Counted from the stretch's first letter, positions 10,568-21,497 are shown. The stretch is DNA of 64,000 nucleotides from Trichobilharzia szidati (GCA_944472155.2 OX235274.1:31680052-31744051), one strand, 5' to 3'. Numbers and translations: made by a program. Notes: a model not told the origin generated them from the sequence alone.

Positions 10568-11125
10568 TACTGATTGACTGAGATGAGTAGTACTCGGATA
10601 CCAATTACACCAGTTAGCAGTGCTGGTTAGCTAGCCAGCTAGATTATCGAAGTGATCTGAATAAGCACCATGAGACGGCCGTTTCGCTCGTCATCTGAGT
10701 ACATGGTTGGACTCAGGTCAGAGAGGCGAATCAGTACAAACCACTCCACTTCTGGCTAGCTACCTGGGCTAACTAGTAATTCCGTAAATCAAATTAATTT
10801 GCAGTTTAGACAGTTCAAAGTGAACCTTCACAGCAGTTTTCTTTGGAAACTGAAACTACTTAGATCAAAATACAGGTGATCTGCTTGGTACCCTAAATCG
10901 TAATGATCTTAGATCACTTCGATCGGCTGGCTAGCAAGCAGTACAGGTTGATTGCAGTGGTATGAAACTACTCACTTAATCAATCAGTAGTATATAGTTT
11001 CATGTACTTATGTATGCTTTCTTGATCACTACTGCTTATGGTACCAGGCAGATCACAAATTACGGTGATCTGAATGAATACTTTGGTTTCCAAAGGAAAC
11101 CGTGGAAATTAATTTGTAAAGCTAA
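10568..11125. repeat. Two interlocked inverted repeats
   Basis: Segment A at about 10568-10655 (GAGTAGT ... CGAAGTGATCTG) is matched in reverse complement at about 10910-10990 (AGATCACTTCGATC ... ACTACTCACTTAATCAATC). Segment B at about 10840-10900 (CTTTGGAAACTGAAACTACTT ... GTGATCTGCTTGGTACC) is matched in reverse complement at about 11035-11100 (GGTACCAGGCAGATCAC ... GGTTTCCAAAGGAAACC). CAAATTAATTT also recurs inverted (about 10788 and 11110). The order A-B-A'-B' means the two pairs cross, unlike a simple hairpin. Confidence 0.6.
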
Positions 11126-12384
11126 AATTTGACTGTCATAGGTGATCAGTCTTACGATTCACACAGATATGAATGAAAAAACCCTCCTGTTACAGTTTTA
11201 TCACAGACGACACCTGCTTTGTCTATAACCCAATCAAAGACAGATGAAATGAGAAAAAGAAAGCGGTAAAAGCAACCATTCCTGATGCTGTAAAGAAGAA
11301 GTACGTAGCATCCTTTTGCTATGTAAATAAATACTTTAGTGTCTTGAATCAGTCGGCTATCCACTAAAAGCCAGAAGGTCGATGAATCCCACTCACATAG
11401 AGTTTCAAAACGTTGACTGTAATTCCATGAAAAACTGAATGCAGTCAAATTCAGAAGTATCAGTGACGTGGTTATTATTTTGCCATGAAACTAAGATTCA
11501 TTGGTCCAGAACTGCCAGGTCCGCATCAGTTTGCTAGTTTACACCGTCCACATCAAATGTTACCTACATTATTTCGTCTTTAAATATTTCATGACCAACC
11601 AATGATATTGTGATTCGCCTTTTTGAATCTCAGTGATTTCACCTCAAAAGTGGTCGCCAGTAAACACCATATTCTTATCTCAAGTGATTTTTATAGAATT
11701 TTGATGAATTTTAAGTAAAAATTCTTTTTAGTATGGTTAATTAAATTAAAATTTCGACTAGTCCAGCATCGGTGAATCATTGTAGATGACTGTGCATACG
11801 AGCAAACTTAAACGACAATATTGTATTCCTGTATATCTCTCGTTACTCATACTTCGCAAAAAATCATTCAAATTGTGCTCGTTTAGCCACCATTTCAAAG
11901 AATGAGCCGAAAACCGTTTGTTCAACAGGTATGCAGGTAAAATAAAGATGGATATAGGCTAAAGAAACCGTTGGGTGTCAGAATACAATAAGCCTTTAAA
12001 TGGGACCTGTATGAGAAGTGACTATGCAATGTCAGAAAACCATGGTGTTCAGCAGCACAATTTTTTCTTTGGCAAAATGATATAGAGTGATGTCAAAATA
12101 CACAAAACCTTAGAGTTAAACTTCAATTTGCAAAAGTTATTCGTTTTCTGTTCCTGTTGGCTTCCAAGCAAGCTTTCTATATTGTTTGACGAGAATCTGC
12201 ATTTTTCCTATCTGCCGCCTATCTGTAACTCCGCTTTTCAGTATTCTTGAAGAAGACATTACACAAAACATACTACCTATAAATCCTTGTCAGTAGCACA
12301 CTCCACAATGGGTTGTTTGCAGGGAATGGGCTGCTATGTCCCACCCAGAATGCAGAGAAAGAACAATGGTAATACTTTAATATT
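11126..12384. other. Unrecognised sequence
   Basis: No exon, RNA gene or known repeat recognised. The open frame at 11152-11448 (minus, 98 codons) has no features I recognise. Confidence 0.4.
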
Positions 12385-12630
12385 CAAGTGTTAGTTACAG
12401 GATTTCATCATGAGCTGACACCGATTAGACAATCATTGGAAAACCAATAGGGAGTACTGGACAGCTGTTTCGCCCTAGTCTGGGATTCTTCAGTAGTGTG
12501 TGCCCACCGGGGTTCGAACCCAGGACCTTCCGGTCACAAGGAGAGTTCTCAAACCATTAAGCCACTGGGACCCGATCCAACGGCAAGCCCATGATTTTCA
12601 ACTTCTGCCGATTCTTGGTATAATACTGTA
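12385..12630 (-). mobile_element. P2 hammerhead element
   Basis: Minus-strand P2 copy: the end GATTTCATCATGAGCTGACA at about 12402-12421, a hammerhead at 12453-12502, the tRNA B-box complement GGGGTTCGAACCCAGGACC, and the A-box complement (TTAAGCCACTGGGACCC), followed by the P2 spacer (CCAACGGCAAGCCCATGA). Confidence 0.8.
12453..12502 (-). ncRNA. Hammerhead ribozyme motif, core conserved but stem II weakened
   Basis: On the minus strand: CTGAAGA (complement of 12487-12493) and GAAA (complement of 12468-12471), with a minimal perfect stem III ACAG/CTGT and cleavage triplet GTC. Relative to the P2 consensus the stem II closing G-C is now A-C and the next pair is T-G, so folding is probably impaired. 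Confidence 0.6.
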
Positions 12631-12764
12631 GTACCGTGAGATAAGCAGATGGCAGATACTTATAAAATAACACCGTTAATCACCTTTATTCTAAAGAATA
12701 GTTTAAGCAATGTGATATATCATAAAAGGAAATGTATTTATTACTATTATTATTATTTAATTCC

Positions 12765-12860
12765 TTTGCTTTAGAAGTTAATTGGTGGATGATGACTAGC
12801 AGTGGAATCCAGGATGCGCATTTCGTCCTATTTTGGGACTCGTCACTGGATGTACCTTTG
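12765..12860 (-). repeat. P1 (SM-alpha-like) 3' part with hammerhead
   Basis: Complement reads GGTACATCCAG, GACGAGTCCCAAAATAGGAC, GAAATGCGCATCC, TGGATTCCACTGCTAGTCAT, and CCACCAATTAACTTCT. This matches the SM-alpha hammerhead layout. It directly abuts the T4 copy at 12868. Confidence 0.7.
12804..12856 (-). ncRNA. Hammerhead ribozyme motif, one core base deleted
   Basis: Stem I CATCCAG pairs with CTGGAT. Stem II is TCC/GGA and the GAAA box is intact. The core reads CCAGTGACGAG where an active copy has CCAGCTGANGAG, so the essential C of CUGANGA is missing. Probably inactive. Confidence 0.65.
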
Positions 12861-12867
12861 CTTTATG

Positions 12868-13085
12868 ATTGGAACAGTGGGCTTCAAGCTCGAGCTTTGA
12901 AGTTTCAGTAGCACTGGTGTTTACTTATTCTTCACGGGATAGGTTCGCTAGTTTCACTCCCAACCTGCCCTGTTTTCTGAACTTACTACTAGCTAGGCGA
13001 GGTTTGGAAGTATGCAGGCGGCTGGGGATCGAACCCTGGACCACGTACGGCGTGGAACCGTCCACTCACTATGAACCATAGGCAT
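12868..13085 (-). mobile_element. T4 SINE copy
   Basis: Minus strand: tRNA-like head (B-box complement GGGGATCGAACCCTGGACC at 13024-13042), body (CAGGTTGGGAGTGAAACTAG), CTTCAAAGCTCGAGCTTGAAG, then a truncated RTE-like end (GCCCACTGTTCC). Confidence 0.7.
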
Positions 13086-14570
13086 GTGCCAAACTAATAA
13101 AGGCTTACAGCTCTCTTGCGCTCGCTCTTTGTCTCTCTGACGTCAATGTTTCCATTTTCTCTTAGTAACTCGTTTTAATTTGGACATAAGCAGGAAAATA
13201 AATCAGTAAGATAAATTAGCATTACTCAAATTTACATCTTTTATCTTAAGATTTACATATGAAAAAAAAGAGAATAAGTTTCTCACTTTCTTGCAAATTT
13301 TTATAGAAAAAAAATCTCATAACTCAACTTTTCATCAACAATCGAAATAAGTCTAAAGCTGATTCTTTAATTACTCGGCTTCATGCCAGTTCGCCCTCCC
13401 TCTCTCTGTACGTTACACCACCTTTTTGCCTTTATTAACTTTTCATTTTCCTTTACCTCCCAGTCTTCTCCTTTCTGTGTTGCCTCCTTTCTTATTCTAA
13501 TCCTCATCTATATGCAAATAAATTTTGCTTATCAAAAAGTATTTCCATGTGGCTGTTATTCTATTCGAATATTCTGAAAGGTACTCTAAAGAGGTCAAGA
13601 TATATAGATTGTAGATTACGCATATACTTGTGTATGCTTGTAAGTGTGCGTGTGTGTGTGTGTGTCGTGTCCATAACTGCCTAATATTAGACAGACAGAA
13701 GGATATTGACTGACTCACTACAGGGAGAGACAGATAAAAATTAATTCTTCGCCAATTCTTCAATATGACTAATACCCGGTTTTATCCGGCTACAGTTTTC
13801 AAAATTATCCAGCTTGTATATTATTAACAAAAGATTATCCAGAGAGCAAATATGAAATACAAGAAATACTTATTGTGGAAGCAAGCAAACAAACAGAACA
13901 GAAGAAGAGACTGAAGGTAAAGCGAGGAAAGATGAAAAAGATGAATAATCGAATAAATTATTTTAGAAAAGGGTTTTTTGACACAACTCTTAATTTAGCA
14001 TCAAAGTTATGAATTATGGGATTATTGGGGACACAAAATATATGCCCAATGCGTATACAGATATCTTTCATGAAGATTATTGAAGTTATAGAAAATACTT
14101 ATGATATCTGTAGGCTGTTGCAGATGGCAGAGATAGGTGCACAATCCCCAAACTTCTTCATAATTATGAAACTTGCATGACATAGAAAATAAGAAAGATT
14201 AGATTACATTCAATGACTGATCTATTCAAGAGAGTTTATCCAGATTTTCAAGAAGTACTGTTTGCACAGGCCCTCAGTGAAGTCACTATCTGAGGCTAAG
14301 CACGCGATATTCAGGTAAAGACGGGCTTTCCAGAGTACACATAGCTCATGTTAGTGGTCCGTAGTGCTAACTTAGGTAGTGTGTCAACATCATACAGAAT
14401 TCATGCAACCAATCCTTCGTAAAGTGTTCATTTGTCAAGAGACCTGGTAAGAGTACTACAAAGTACGCTTCATGTAGTGATCTGGTGGCGCATGGAAGTG
14501 CTCATAAAGTTGAACCAGTGGTGGACCATTGTAGCATTAGTTCTACATCCGATCTAGTGAATTCTTAGAT
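13086..14570. other. Unrecognised sequence with a TG microsatellite
   Basis: Contains a pyrimidine-rich stretch (13395-13500) and a (TG)n tract near 13648-13665. No exon or repeat family recognised. Confidence 0.4.
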
Positions 14571-15210
14571 ACTTAGTGTTAGAATATAGTTGATCACACA
14601 TACCCTCCTAGAATATCCCAGAATAAGTGCTTATCGGAATTATAAGTTATATCTCTGGAATGTCATTGCTTACATTACAGACTACACTGCTCCGCTTCTG
14701 GTATTTTTGAGAGATATCCTGTAACTAAGGTGCTTATAAACCTTTCTGATCTCAATCCAGCGAAAATTTAAAGAGGCCGCTGTCTGAGTTGGTAAGTTAG
14801 GATCAACTTCAACTTCGTCACCTCAGGTAATCGTCAAGCTTCCTGCCTAGGTATTTTAACAGTAGATTGAAGACCCCATTCCAGGAAATTCCACTCCCAG
14901 TTTCAAAGTCATGATACCAACACAACACCACCCAACCCAATCCGAATATCGTTAACAAGTTTCATCTCTTCCACCCCCCCATATATTCAGCTGGAGAGAA
15001 TCCGGTGTTCCCAAGAAGGGAGACGTAGTCACTCTCGTTCTTGGTGCAACTTATACCAGTCCTAGCAGAATGGAATGCAACTCGGCAGAAACCGCAAAAA
15101 GGCGTCTATCAGCATTGATTCCGACTCAAACCCAGCAGCAGTGAACAAGAACCACCACCAATTCTGAACCAGGGACTAAATACCTGTTACTTCTAAGACA
15201 GGCGCTGTCA
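14571..15210 (+). other. Possible LTR-element remnant (weak)
   Basis: From TGTTAGAATATAG at about 14578 the sequence departs from the AT-rich background. It later has a GC-richer stretch with CAACACAACACC, a C-run, AAGAAGGGAGACGTAGTC and CTCAAACCCAGCAGCAG. This resembles an LTR followed by the start of an internal region, but no second LTR, no readable gag frame and no convincing primer-binding site were seen. Confidence 0.2.
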
Positions 15211-15975
15211 TCAGTAAAGTATATTGGGACGTATCGTAGTATTTTGAAGAATGGTAATTGAATCAGGCAAACTCTCCACTGTTGTTAATGTGAACAGCGC
15301 GTTCATAAGTAGAACTTCTGCGTTTATGGAACTAAAAAGGTCAAAAACAGCTTATGAGTATCTGATTATACTTATTTTTCTCTTTATCAGACTGAAGTAG
15401 CTGCATAAAAACTTTTGCACTGTTTTATCATCCTGATCACTCATTAAAACATCAATTTGACGACACTCATATCTTACCCTTAAAGCTCTCGATGGTTATT
15501 CAATAGATATTTAGCTGTTAATGCATAATCCCACCAAATTCTGTCACTCGAATATTCGTCTCATGAAAATACATAAATTCTAGTTAAGATCATTGTTTGA
15601 CAGCAAATATAATTAACCTCATTAAGAATATCTATCATTATAAGTTTATGAGAACTATTCATTGCATGAATCATTTATCATATACAGATCATCAAAAAAA
15701 AATAATTTATACTAAACCTGACAGTAATTGATCAAGCAACTCAATCGACTAAGTCAATTCCCTTTTCCATGTATATCTAAGTAGCTGGCTGGCTCTCAGA
15801 TAATTTAGCATAAGAAATTCAAACAGAAAGCTGTAATCTATTACAGAAGAATTTTTAAGTAGGATGACATATTAAGAGTGAATATTATTGAACAAAAAAG
15901 ATTAATTAACACATAAATAAATACATAATATTAGTAGGATAGATTTCTTGAGAAAGTATTGCTGCTAATTATATT
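15211..15975. other. AT-rich sequence, nothing recognised
   Basis: No feature supported. Confidence 0.4.
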
Positions 15976-15977
15976 CT

Positions 15978-16562
15978 TGAAGTACGTTTGCTTCATCGAC
16001 CTAAAACCAGTTTGGAAATCTTGTACACTCAGTCAGTCAGTTTAAAGAACAAGATTCAGATTTTAAACGCAAATTTGAATCTAGCCAGTCACTTTTCTAT
16101 CTGGGTCAGAAACTTGCACTGCATGTCAGTCACGAAAAGGATTTCCAGCAGCCAGTTGCAGACTTTCATCAACATCTGTTTGCTTCGCTGGCTGGCTCCA
16201 TACTGAAGATCAAATGTCTAAAAAGAGTTAACAACAAGAAACTCTGGCTGGAAACAAGCCAACCAAGAGCCGATCACTCAACAAATATGTATGAGAAAAT
16301 GGAAATGGATCGGGCACATATTGAAGAAACTATCGAATGACATTGCGTTCAATTCAGGACATTGGTCGAGTGGAATCCCAATGGGAAGCAACGAGTGGGT
16401 CATCGGTGCGAGGGTGACATGAGAGAGATCGTATGGCGGGGAGGAGGAGATGAGAGATTTTGGGCAATCGTGGACCCAGGTGAAGAGGACAGCAGAAGAT
16501 AAGTGAAAGTGGAGATGTGTTACTGAAGCCCTAGAATCCACTTTGAACCCAAGGGAATAATA
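15978..16562 (+). mobile_element. RTE LINE 3' fragment
   Basis: Codes, with breaks, for the region after the RT (AACAAGATTCAGATTTTAAACG; GCAGACTTTCATCAAC), then AAAATGGAAATGGATCGGG, TGGAATCCCAATGGGAAG, and the 3' end GAAGCCCTAGAATCCACTTTGAAC plus an AATAATAAA tail. 5'-truncated and frameshifted. Confidence 0.8.
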
Positions 16563-16674
16563 AATGAAAATGGCAATAATATATATTTCCTTCATAAAAG
16601 AAACCATTAGGTGTCCAGAGACATTCAAATATTCATCACTGAGTATGATAGTTAAATTGATATTTCCTACTAAC

Positions 16675-16880
16675 CTACTAACCGCTGACCATGCACATAG
16701 TCCGGGGTTCGATCCCCGGCCGACGCACTCCTTTACCTCGCCAAGCCAGAAATAATGCCGGTGGAGAGGAATAATTGGGCATGAGGCTAGCAACCCCATC
16801 CTGTAAAATAAACACTGCTACAGAAACTTCAAGCCACTAGCTTGAAGCCCTATGTTCCACTGGGAACGTGAAGGAAAAAA
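16675..16880 (+). mobile_element. T4 SINE, nearly complete
   Basis: tRNA-like 3' half with B-box (GGGGTTCGATCCCCGG at 16702-16717), GCACTCCTTTACCTCGCCAAGC, the body GGGCATGAGGCTAGCAACCC, CTTCAAGCCACTAGCTTGAAGC, and the tail CCCTATGTTCCACTGGGAAC followed by an A-rich run. The last about 30 bases match the RTE 3' end, which suggests mobilisation by the RTE LINE. Confidence 0.8.
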
Positions 16881-16999
16881 AACTAACCTTATTCAATTTC
16901 TGACACTATATTAAATACATATATAACTTTTAGGTTTACACCAGTATAAGTAAAATCGTATAATCCAAATGAAATTCGAGAACTTAATTCATTTCTGTG

Positions 17000-17385
17000 T
17001 GGATTTCATCAGGGAGTGACATCAACTAGGAATCATAAGCCACCGCATCACAACTAACAAATTGAATGACAATGTGTTCAGTTCACAATCTGAAGAACTC
17101 ACTTTTTTCCTTCTCATAATCAGTCCTCCTTACTGAATAATTTGAGAGTTGAATGAAAGGGTTTCTTTAATTTCTCGATACTTATTGACTACTAAACATA
17201 TGTCAGTTTTTGACGGCATCTGGAACCAGGAATTACTGGACAGCCGTTTCGTTCTAGTTTCGGGCTCATCGGCTGTACTCACCCACCGTCACCCAAACCC
17301 AAGACTTTTCAGTTACAGGCCGAGTTTGTAGAGCATTCAGCCACTGAGACCCGACTCAATAGCGCATGAGTTCTAAGCTTATTCA
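17000..17385 (-). mobile_element. P2 element, two decayed pieces
   Basis: 17002-17036 resembles the P2 end (GATTTCATCAGGGAGTGACATC). 17218-17385 is hammerhead plus tRNA-like head on the minus strand (complement of AACCCAAGACTTTTCAGTTACAGGC and GCCACTGAGACCCG). The hammerhead core reads CCGATGAG (T to C), so it is inactive. Confidence 0.6.
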
Positions 17386-17409
17386 TAAATCATTCGATTC
17401 AATTTCATT

Positions 17410-17545
17410 TCTCTAGTTTGAGTTGCTAGGTGGCGAACCTAGCATGGTGGCCACATTGCAAACATGACTGATAGAATTCAGTCTGCACCGAAGATAGGAC
17501 TAGACGCATTACACTAGTTACTGACTAGTGTGCAATCAAAAAAAC
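17410..17545 (+). repeat. P3 end fragment
   Basis: GGTGGCCACATTGCAAAC, TGATAGAATTCAGTCTGCACC, GGACTAGACGCATTACACTAG and GTGTGCAATCAAA are the terminal segment of P3 (compare 29543-29612). Confidence 0.75.
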
Positions 17546-17980
17546 ATTTGACTTATAAATTGAACATACCTATGATTCAAACCATAAACATTATTTTCTG
17601 TTTCATGTGAGAAAACAGAAGTGAATATTTATAGCACTTTACTTATTCTGTCTCCAAGGCCCAGATGAACGACCAAATTAACCTCGTATATACTAGATGA
17701 ATTGAATATGGATAATTGCAAGAAATATTATTTTGTAGAATCCAAGATACAATCTTCATCCATTATGTCATATCACCATTAGTCATGCAAACCAAACAAC
17801 TCACTGAACAACATCTGAGCATTTTGGAAGATGACGGGTAAATAAAGACTGCTAACAGTTCCTTAATATGAAACTGATTCTAGATTACGATGTCATTCGC
17901 TGCCAGATAACGCTGAAGAAGGCTGCTGAATGTTGTGTGAATAGTCTCTTCACTTAGTGGAGAGCTGAGAACAAGGAATT
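17546..17980. other. Unrecognised sequence
   Basis: Nothing recognised. Confidence 0.3.
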
Positions 17981-17984
17981 TAGC

Positions 17985-18910
17985 ATTCTTTGAAGGTATA
18001 GTAATAAAAACTTCAAAAATAAATAAATCAACAAAAAGCATTAAGAACACAATATTCAGCGAAGAGACTTTTCAACGAATTTATTATCAAACTGTACAAT
18101 CGTATATATATACATATGTATGGTTTTTAAGAAATTCTATCTGGTGGGGGAATTAGATCAAAGGTGTGAATACATGAAATGAAATAATAGTATGAAATGC
18201 AGTTAAAATATTTGTGATTATGATCATAGTTAAATGTCAAGTAGCAAAACAATTAATGTCATATATAGAATAATACATAAGGTGTATAAATGTTGGAAAG
18301 GGGTGCATAATTACAGGATTAGTAGGTGAAATAAAATGTGTCATAACATGGTGTGAAATTTGCTAAAATTCAATATTGTAAGCTCAATAAAATGAATTCA
18401 GTATTGTAAAAATAAAAATAATAATTTTGGATTTAGAATGACAAATTGGACAAGCGGAAGCAATTCAGAGTGAGAATAGTAACAATAATGATAGTCGTAG
18501 TAATAAGGGGAAGGGAAGGCACATAGATTAACTAAATAAACAAAATAATTAAATAAATGTCTATCCATCTGCGGCCAAGGCAGAAGTAGGGATTGTACAT
18601 ACTTCTTTTGTACACAAAGGTCTGGCTTAAAATCATGAATTGCCAAGGCCTCCGCTGCCTTTAGAAGTCTGAACGAAGAAAACGCGGCAAGTTAGCATGG
18701 ATTAGACAGATGATCTTAAAATCATGGTCAGGCTTGGCAGAGTGATAGAAGTCGATCAGGTGTTCTAGAATAGAGCTTCGCATACACTTCCTTTCTCCCT
18801 TGTAAAACCATGCTGGAATATGTTCTCGTATTAGTGTGGAAAGCGTCCTCTGGCTACGGCCAATGTACCTTGCTCTAAAACAGCAGGTGGACTGATAGAC
18901 GCAGCTTTAC
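17985..18910 (-). mobile_element. PLE-B Penelope-like element, 3' part with GIY-YIG endonuclease
   Basis: On the minus strand 18905-18560 codes for a GIY-YIG-type domain: CFRARYIGRSQRTLSTLI, REHIPAWF, MRSSILEHLIDFYHS, then after a frameshift AIHDFKPDLCVQKKYVQSLL and LPWPQ. The Y-I-G-R, the R-E-H and the EHL signature fit the endonuclease that PLEs carry C-terminal to their RT. Below it lies a long untranslated part down to the terminal motif near 18066-18105 (TTTTCAACGAATT ... GTACAATCG), which recurs at 34870 and 50965. No RT domain remains. Confidence 0.75.
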
Positions 18911-19490
18911 TCTCTGTCTGTTTCTCTCTCTCTCTCTGATTAAAAACTAAGTATTATGCCTCTCTACTAATTAAGCACTGAACCGGTCTGAATCGATTTG
19001 GTGTATCAGGTTGATATACAGTATTCATTTTTCTTGCTCTTGAACGTAGATAATAAGAGACCTTTTAGCAAGAAATGTAAATACTGAGAATGTCCCAAAC
19101 ATTTCTTGTTAATAGTCATCTTGTAGTTTTCACCAAGACGCAGAAAACTTTTACAGGTTCTCTAGTTGTACTACACACTTTCACTCACTCAAACTTCTTT
19201 ACTCCTTATTCCCTCGTATAAGTATACCCTCAACAATTTTACCAATTTTACGTGTTTTGTTTTCATTAATTTTACCATAGTTGAAATCTTATTGAAGAAA
19301 ATAACAACCACTAAATACCAAGTTATACAGGCATCTTTTTCATCCCTTTTAATGCTATTCCTTCTTTCTTTAAATAATCATTTATCAGTCTTCAAAAACT
19401 TTCCCACTTCAACACACCAAAGATCTCAAGTAGTTGATAGGATATCCAGTTGATTGTCTGTCTAGCCGGCAATCAGTAATTCAAGCTACA
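18911..19490. other. Unrecognised sequence with a CT tract
   Basis: A (CT)n tract lies at about 18918-18936. The open frame at 19166-19453 is Phe/Leu/Ser-rich with no recognisable domain. Confidence 0.4.
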
Positions 19491-19494
19491 GTAC

Positions 19495-19610
19495 GATGGT
19501 AAGCTTTCTAGCTTGGCGACCACAATGCAAACTTGATAGATAGAATCCAGTTGACACCAACACTACGGAGAAGACACATGATGTTAGCTACACCTTATCG
19601 ATGAATCAGT
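19495..19610 (+). repeat. P3 end fragment, diverged
   Basis: GATGGTAAGCTTTCTAGCTTGGCGACCACAATGC-like sequence (first 20: GATGGTAAGCTTTCTAGCTT) followed by TAGATAGAATCCAGTTGACACC corresponds to the P3 terminal segment. Confidence 0.5.
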
Positions 19611-19903
19611 GTATTCAGTAAACATCTAAATAATAATATATACATTATATATATGATTTATGGAGAATTCAAATAAACTCAACTCATACTGAAGCTTGCG
19701 TTGTAAGTGCTGTCTAGGAGGATACTGAAAGCTTTGTGATTAAATCACTTAGTTCAGAGAACGCAACAACATCAGAATTACTTTGTATATATATATATAT
19801 ATGATTTTGATGCCACTATGTGGCTGAAATTGCCATCACACAAAACTCCAAGTAGAATGCTAGATATCCTTAGAAAAACAGATGAAATAACAGAAACACT
19901 AAG

Positions 19904-20525
19904 TATTAGATAGTTGGAGGCAATCGGCAGGAAACCTTGTTTGACCTAGGCTTCGTGCTAGTTGACGCTCACCAGTCAGCAAGGCTTATCTGCAACCTTG
20001 AAGGAACTCATGTCCCTTCTGAGATTTGAACCCGGGTCACCCACTGGGGCCTGCAGTCAGAGACGTTACCACTGAGCTATTCGAGCTACTGTTTGACTGG
20101 TGGAATTCACTCTGCACCAAAAAAAGAACTAGACACGTCACACTAGTTACTAGTGTCCAATCAAACTACCCACTACAGTCCTACAGGATGTCAATCGCGA
20201 GCTCGAATAGCTCAGTGGTAACGTCTCTGACTGCGACACTGGGTGACGCAGGTTCGAATCTCAGAAGGGACATGAGTTCCTTCAAGGTTGCAGATACGCC
20301 TTGCTGACGAGTGCCAACTAGCACGAAACCTAGGTTAAGCAAGGCTTCCTGTGGCCGATTGACTCCAACTATCTAATACCATCATATCAATGTGCAACGT
20401 AATGGCGAGGTACCTAGAATGGTGGCCACATTGCGAACCTGACTGATCGAATTCAGTTTGCACCAAAGAAAGCACTAGACACGTCACAGTAGTTACTAGT
20501 GTCCAATCAAAGAAACACTAAGTGT
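19904..20525. mobile_element. P3 element, large palindrome with two facing tRNA-like modules
   Basis: Left arm 19904-20087 and right arm 20201-20377 are inverted copies of each other with few differences. Each has a tRNA-like module: minus at about 20025-20087, plus at 20203-20270 (A-box TAGCTCAGTGG, B-box GGTTCGAATCTC). The arms end in TATTAGATAGTTGGAGG and CCAACTATCTAATA. The centre (20088-20200) has CTAGACACGTCACACTAG and TAGTGTCCAATCAAAC, and a further P3 end follows at 20400-20520. The internal Pol III-like boxes may have driven transcription. Confidence 0.85.
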
Positions 20526-20612
20526 TTCAAAGATGAACAATGATCAATAAAACTATCATTCTTTTCCAACTCATTTCTTTTGTTCACATGTGGGAAACAT
20601 GAAAAATCCCCA
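20526..20612. other. Short unrecognised spacer
   Basis: No feature seen between the P3 end and the PLE-A cluster. Confidence 0.3.
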
Positions 20613-20619
20613 TTAGACT

Positions 20620-20722
20620 ATTCCATTGTGAATAAAAATTTATTTTGATAAAGTCTCACCATAAATATTACTGTATAACACTGTAAGACTTTATCAAAAT
20701 AAATTTTTATCCACAATGGAAT
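20620..20722. repeat. PLE-A end as a near-perfect hairpin
   Basis: Bases 20620-20656 are the reverse complement of 20686-20722 at 36 of 37 positions, counted by eye. The spacer holds ATATTACTGTATAACACTGT. The arm sequence is the PLE-A terminal motif ATTCCATTNTG...TTGATAAAGTCTCAC, and ACTCTACCACAGTGCACAAG follows. Confidence 0.85.
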
Positions 20723-21497
20723 TATACTCTACCACAGTGCACAAGTTCTGTTAGAGTATCTCTGTGTCGGAAAATTAACGCTACCATCAAACCTTAGCTT
20801 TGTAGACATTGTGTGACAAAAATCTTGTCTTGAAGATCCCTTGTGTATTCTTAAAGTGCTGTTCATGTGTTTTGAGTTATTCTTGGCCTAGACTGTTTCA
20901 TTCTTAAAACATCGGAATCTGCTATTGTATTTAAGATCCTGTTGTATAGCATATAGCCTCCTAATATTATTGCTTGTATGGGCAATACATTAAATATCTG
21001 TTGGTGTCTAACATGTCCCTGGACTAATGATCAAATGGACTGGAATAGCTGTATACAAATTCTAATTTATGTGGAATCGTATGCATTTGAATAGCTCAGT
21101 GAAATGCTGGAGATGGTCATGTATACTCACATATAACAATAATAATAGCTTTATTCTGAACAGTGTTTATATAATGTATAGAATTTTCAGCGGGGTTCGT
21201 TGCATGGTATTTTTTCTTAGCCCGGGATCTTCAAATGAAAGATTAATTGACTGACAGTAGATCGTGTGATTAAGTTCTATCTGAACTAATAGCAAATCAA
21301 TCCACTGTTATACCTCTTCCTTTTGTCCTTCGAGAAACAGACGACATTTTGTTGAATGCCAATTATAAAATGTTCAGGAGTACATTTTGTGAACAAAGGA
21401 TACCACTTAGGAACGGTCATCTCATGTATTGGGATAAGCTGCCAACCATCGAGGATAATGATATAAGAATAAAACTTGTGCACTGTGGTAGAGTGTA
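20723..21497. mobile_element. PLE-A flank, non-coding
   Basis: Bounded by inverted copies of a 30-base motif (20718-20747 and 21472-21501; core CACTGTGGTAGAGTGTAA), which is the PLE-A terminal sequence. The interior shows no domain. Open frames at 21069-21254 and 21286-21504 are not recognisable, although the N-terminal ELHSTTV of the latter recurs near 49260 because it is the same terminal repeat. Confidence 0.5.

Noticed and set aside
13640..13670. TG tract as a regulatory site
   Set aside because: A plain dinucleotide microsatellite with no further support.
16278..16799. 173-codon minus-strand open frame
   Set aside because: It runs through the RTE 3' end, unrelated sequence and the T4 SINE in antisense; no domain.
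20203..20270. Possible tRNA gene
   Set aside because: A- and B-box-like sequences are present, but the cloverleaf arms do not pair convincingly and the same module recurs in every P3 copy, so it is a SINE-type internal promoter and not a tRNA gene.
20026..20307. 93-codon frame across the P3 palindrome
   Set aside because: It translates an inverted repeat with tRNA-like modules; the apparent protein has no independent support.
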